NCBI GenBank assembly: GCA_003279655.1
Contig: QCHI01000007.1
Coordinates: 16,697-80,696 of the forward strand
DNA from: Prochlorococcus sp. AG-402-A21
GTDB taxonomy: Bacteria; Cyanobacteriota; Cyanobacteriia; PCC-6307; Cyanobiaceae
Direction of reading: 5' to 3'
DNA length: 64,000 nucleotides
Shown here in pieces: positions 60,356 through 64,000 of this stretch. The notes under the pieces were generated by a model that did not search any database, was not told the origin of the DNA, and saw only the letters and a list, made by a program, of their open reading frames with translations. Position 1 is the stretch's first letter, and each line of letters opens with the position of its first letter. Position numbers and translations under genes: made by a program.

Positions 60356-62518
60356 TTGTCTACTTACCTTTTAGAAATCGGCACTGAGGAACTACCAGCT
60401 GATTTGGCTGAATCTGTTATTTCTCAGCTTGAGTTGAATGTAAATAACGACTTGAATTTTTCTCAAATAAAATTTAGTGAAATAAGAGTTACTACTACTC
60501 CTAGAAGAATTGCATTAATTATTGAAGGGATTGCTCCATTTTCTGAAGACAATGTTTCAGAACGAAAAGGTCCTCCTGTTTCCCAAGCTTTTCATGATGG
60601 TGAACCTACAAAAGCAGCAATTGGTTTTGCTAGAAGATATGACCTTTCTCCAGAAAAATTAGAAGTTCGAGAAACGCCAAAGGGTTCATTTGTTTTCGCT
60701 AAATTAATAGTGAAAGGCAAGCCTGCTGGGAGTTTACTAGCTGACTATTTACCTGGATGGATTAGCAAAATTCAAGGAAGAAGGTTTATGAGATGGGGTA
60801 AAGGTGATTTTCGCTTTTCGAGACCTATTCGTTGGATTGTTTCTTTGCTTGATTCAGAAGTTTTACCTTTTAGAATTTCAGGGTGTGATCCGGAAATTCT
60901 AATTGGTAATATCTCAAGGCCACATAGGTTGCATGGCTCAACATTAAAAATAAAGAGTGCTAAAACTTATTTTGATCAATTGCGGGATGTCGGAGTAATA
61001 GCTGATAGGAATAGTCGCCTTTCAAATATTAATAATTTAGTTCTTAATAACGAAACAAGCAAGAAAGTTAAACCCGATCTGACTAAACCCCTTTTAAATG
61101 AGCTGACCGATTTAGTTGAGTCTCCTTTACTTGTTATTGGAAGTTTTGATGAATCATTCCTCGATTTACCCCCTGAGGTTTTGTCCACAGTGATGAAGGT
61201 TCATCAAAGGTACATACCTTTGTATAAAGCAAATTTTGATTTTGATCCATTATCACTTGACTCAAGAAATATTTTACTTCCTAGTTTTTTGTGTATAAGT
61301 AATGGATTATTTTCAGCAAAAGAAAATATTATTCTAGGTAATGAAAAAGTATTAAAGGCAAGGTTTTCTGATGCTTCTTTTTTCATAAAGTCAGATTTAT
61401 TAATTAATAGTTCGTCACGTATTAATAAATTAAAAGATGTTACTTTTGCTGAAGGATTAGGTTCTTTATATGAGCGTGTAAATCGGATTGAATGGCTTGC
61501 TAAATTAGTGACATCAAAACTAAACTTTGATCAAGAGGATATTGATAATTCTGTGAAAGTTGCGCATTTTTCTAAACACGACTTAGTTAGCAATATGGTT
61601 GGTGAGTTTCCAGAATTACAAGGAATTATTGGATCTAAATACTTACTTCATGAAGGTGAATCCAGGGATGTATGCCTTGGTGTTTTGGAACATTACAAAC
61701 CTAAAGGGACTGCTGACTCTCTTCCATCAAACAGACTTGGCAATGCGGTTTCATTAGCTGAACGTTTTGAATTGCTTTTCAGCATTTATGCTAAAGGAGA
61801 AAGACCATCTGGCTCATCTGATCCATATGCTTTGAGAAGGGCTGCTAATGGAATATTGTTAATTCTTTGGAATAAAGATTGGCAATTGAATATCAATGAA
61901 ATACAAAACGATTCACTAATTTATTGGCAGCAACTTTTTCCTTCCCTCCCTTTTGACATAAATATTCTTTCCTGCGATTTAAAGGAGTTCTTTCGTCAAA
62001 GAATTATTAGTTTATTAGAAGAGAAAGATATCGATTTTGATATTATTCAGGCAATTGCAGGAGATACAACCTCAACATCAAAATTATTAGATGACCCAAC
62101 TGATGTTTATTTTCGTACTTCATTATTAATGGAAATGAGGAAAAACAGCACACTTAATTTGTTGCAAGCTGTAGTAACTCGAGCCTCTAAGTTGGCAACT
62201 AAAAGTTCTATTCCCAAAGATGTGATAGATCCTTCAGATTTTGTAGATAAATCACTATTTGAGAAGGATTGTGAAATGGAAATGTTTAATGTTTTGGAAA
62301 AATTAAAACCTTTAGCTAAAAATGGTGATCGTGTTAAATATAAATTGTTGGCTGATGGCCTGGTCTCAAGTGCTGAAACTCTGGCCAATTTTTTCGATGG
62401 AGAAGGAAGTGTAATGGTTATGACGGATGATATTAATCTAAGAAATAACCGACTAAATCTACTTACAATCCTTACAAATCAGTCATTAAAGCTTGCCGAT
62501 TTCAGCAAGCTTGTTTAA
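60356..62518 (+). CDS. glyS: Glycine-tRNA ligase beta subunit (TTG start)
   Basis: LLEIGTEELPADLAESVISQLE, GPPVSQAFHDGEPTKAAIGFARR, ALRRAANGIL. Confidence 0.95.
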   Translation: MSTYLLEIGTEELPADLAESVISQLELNVNNDLNFSQIKFSEIRVTTTPRRIALIIEGIAPFSEDNVSERKGPPVSQAFHDGEPTKAAIGFARRYDLSPEKLEVRETPKGSFVFAKLIVKGKPAGSLLADYLPGWISKIQGRRFMRWGKGDFRFSRPIRWIVSLLDSEVLPFRISGCDPEILIGNISRPHRLHGSTLKIKSAKTYFDQLRDVGVIADRNSRLSNINNLVLNNETSKKVKPDLTKPLLNELTDLVESPLLVIGSFDESFLDLPPEVLSTVMKVHQRYIPLYKANFDFDPLSLDSRNILLPSFLCISNGLFSAKENIILGNEKVLKARFSDASFFIKSDLLINSSSRINKLKDVTFAEGLGSLYERVNRIEWLAKLVTSKLNFDQEDIDNSVKVAHFSKHDLVSNMVGEFPELQGIIGSKYLLHEGESRDVCLGVLEHYKPKGTADSLPSNRLGNAVSLAERFELLFSIYAKGERPSGSSDPYALRRAANGILLILWNKDWQLNINEIQNDSLIYWQQLFPSLPFDINILSCDLKEFFRQRIISLLEEKDIDFDIIQAIAGDTTSTSKLLDDPTDVYFRTSLLMEMRKNSTLNLLQAVVTRASKLATKSSIPKDVIDPSDFVDKSLFEKDCEMEMFNVLEKLKPLAKNGDRVKYKLLADGLVSSAETLANFFDGEGSVMVMTDDINLRNNRLNLLTILTNQSLKLADFSKLV
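62489..62512. terminator. Hairpin overlapping the last codons of glyS; possible shared glyS/chlP terminator
   Basis: AAGCTTGC-CGATTTCA-GCAAGCTT inverted repeat just before the glyS stop, between convergent genes. Confidence 0.5.
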
Positions 62519-62538
62519 CTATTTTTGTTGATTTGGTA

Positions 62539-63873
62539 TTATTTTTTACTTGTTTTTATACCACCTTTAATTGAACTTACAGCTAACATTTTATTAACTT
62601 CTTTATCATCTCTTACTGCACTTGGTACAGGCTTATATGTACTTGGTGCTAGAGCCTTCCCTCTCAAAACAGAACCAATTGTTAATAGCGTAAGTTTTAA
62701 TTGTTGAAGCGGCTTCATTGCAACAACAGTTTTATAGAGATAGCTATCAAATGTAAGTCTTTGAACATCCATGTCGCCACACATTTCTACAAAAGCTTCT
62801 CGTGCTCCATCACTAGTATAAAAAATTCTTTGGAGAATATCTAAAACTGTATATGTGGTTCCATACTTTTTATCCCATTTTTTTAAATATTTTTTTAGAT
62901 CATTTTCTGTGGGTATTATTTTTCCATTTTGACTGGATTCGACAATTTGCTCGGCACACATCCTTCCACTTTTGGCAGCAAAATATATTCCTTCTCCTGA
63001 ACTTTTAGTTACATAACCTGCGGCATCTCCAACTAGTGCCATTCTTCCAACAACTCTTCTTGGCCTGGGATGCTCAGGGATTGGATGAGCTTCTACTTTG
63101 ATAACTTCTCCATTTACGAGTCTTTTCTTTGCTCTCTCTCTGACACCAATCTGGAGGCTTTTTATCAAACCACCATTTTGTTTCATTGTTCCTGTTCCTG
63201 CTGCAACATGGTCGTATTTTGGAAAGACCCAACCATAGAAATCAGGCGATACATCTGTGCCCACATACATTTCAGCCCTGTCTTCGTAATACTTCATTTC
63301 TTCTTTAGGAAGTTTAATCCTTTCTTGAATTGCTACTGCATAGTTGTAATCACCAGCATCCATTGCTTTTGCAACTCTACTAGTTGCACCATCAGCCCCA
63401 ACAATTAAATCCACCTCAAGTTGCTTACCTTTCTCTTCAGATTGGTCACTCAAGATTTCTGTGTAATGAAGTGTATAGGGACCTTGCTTGTTAGTACCAG
63501 TTTCTATTTTTGATACCAATCCATTTACTAAAGTAGCGCCAAGCTCAGCAGCCCGATTTCTCATAAATGAATCCATTACTTCGCGTCTCAACATTCCTAT
63601 ATATTCTTTGTCGCTTCCTGGATAAATATCATCCAAAATAATATCTACTTCTCTATTTGATGGAGATATCATTTTCATATTCCTGACTTTTCTATCAATA
63701 ATTGATTCAGGAAGATCAAATTCAGAAACCATACACAATGGAATCGCTCCTCCACATGGTTTTGCATTATCAAGCTTTCTCTCGAAAATCCAAGTTTTAA
63801 TTCCCGCTTTAGCCAAAATTTCTGCAGCGCATGATCCACTTGGACCACCACCAATAACAGCAACTCTTAACAT
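62539..63873 (-). CDS. chlP: Geranylgeranyl diphosphate/chlorophyll reductase
   Basis: RVAVIGGGPSGSCAAEILAKAGIKTWIFERKLDNAKPCGGAIPLCMV ... VGRMALVGDAAGYVTKSSGEGIYFAAKSGRM. Confidence 0.94.
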   Translation of the reverse strand: MLRVAVIGGGPSGSCAAEILAKAGIKTWIFERKLDNAKPCGGAIPLCMVSEFDLPESIIDRKVRNMKMISPSNREVDIILDDIYPGSDKEYIGMLRREVMDSFMRNRAAELGATLVNGLVSKIETGTNKQGPYTLHYTEILSDQSEEKGKQLEVDLIVGADGATSRVAKAMDAGDYNYAVAIQERIKLPKEEMKYYEDRAEMYVGTDVSPDFYGWVFPKYDHVAAGTGTMKQNGGLIKSLQIGVRERAKKRLVNGEVIKVEAHPIPEHPRPRRVVGRMALVGDAAGYVTKSSGEGIYFAAKSGRMCAEQIVESSQNGKIIPTENDLKKYLKKWDKKYGTTYTVLDILQRIFYTSDGAREAFVEMCGDMDVQRLTFDSYLYKTVVAMKPLQQLKLTLLTIGSVLRGKALAPSTYKPVPSAVRDDKEVNKMLAVSSIKGGIKTSKK

Positions 63874-64000
63874 CTTTGGATGAAAAATTTAGTTCTCTAT
63901 ATATAAAACTTACATCCTTATCTCATAGAAAGTATAAAGATTGGAGATACTCGTTACTATCGAAACATCATTTTTGTGAATTCCAATTGTTTTGAACATA

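Overview
AT-rich bacterial window, almost certainly a marine picocyanobacterium of the Prochlorococcus type. This is inferred from the chlP, psb28, gun4-like, pcyA and sipA-like genes, a 6Sa RNA downstream of purK, small genes and low GC; a NATL-like low-light clade is only a guess. The backbone segments (0-17 kb, 31-64 kb) carry housekeeping genes: rsmE, a phnD-phnC-phnE-type transporter, an aspartate aminotransferase, ispG, a ctp protease, nadA, aroB, purK, mnmH, glnA, tadA, lspA-bioY, an M16 protease pair, pcyA-devBCA, rpsB-tsf, recG, sir, glyS and chlP. Between about 17.3 and 31.2 kb lies a low-coding-density accessory region full of small orphan ORFs, several below 60 aa and absent from the ORF track. 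Main items for follow-up: (1) a 714-aa ferredoxin-sulfite reductase whose ~140-aa N-terminal extension looks like the N-terminal segment of tyrosine integrases; (2) a protein built of about six 11-residue (hendecad) repeats next to the 6S RNA gene; (3) small genes in the island that appear interrupted by single in-frame stop codons; (4) a paralogous pair of ~70-aa proteins flanking the FAD-oxidoreductase/DoxX block; (5) an orphan MTHFR-like protein; (6) a 28-bp perfect palindrome in the rpsB leader; (7) a GC-rich, structured noncoding patch near 29.4 kb. No tRNA, rRNA, CRISPR array or intact mobile element was recognised. All family assignments are by eye from the translations; no database search was run.
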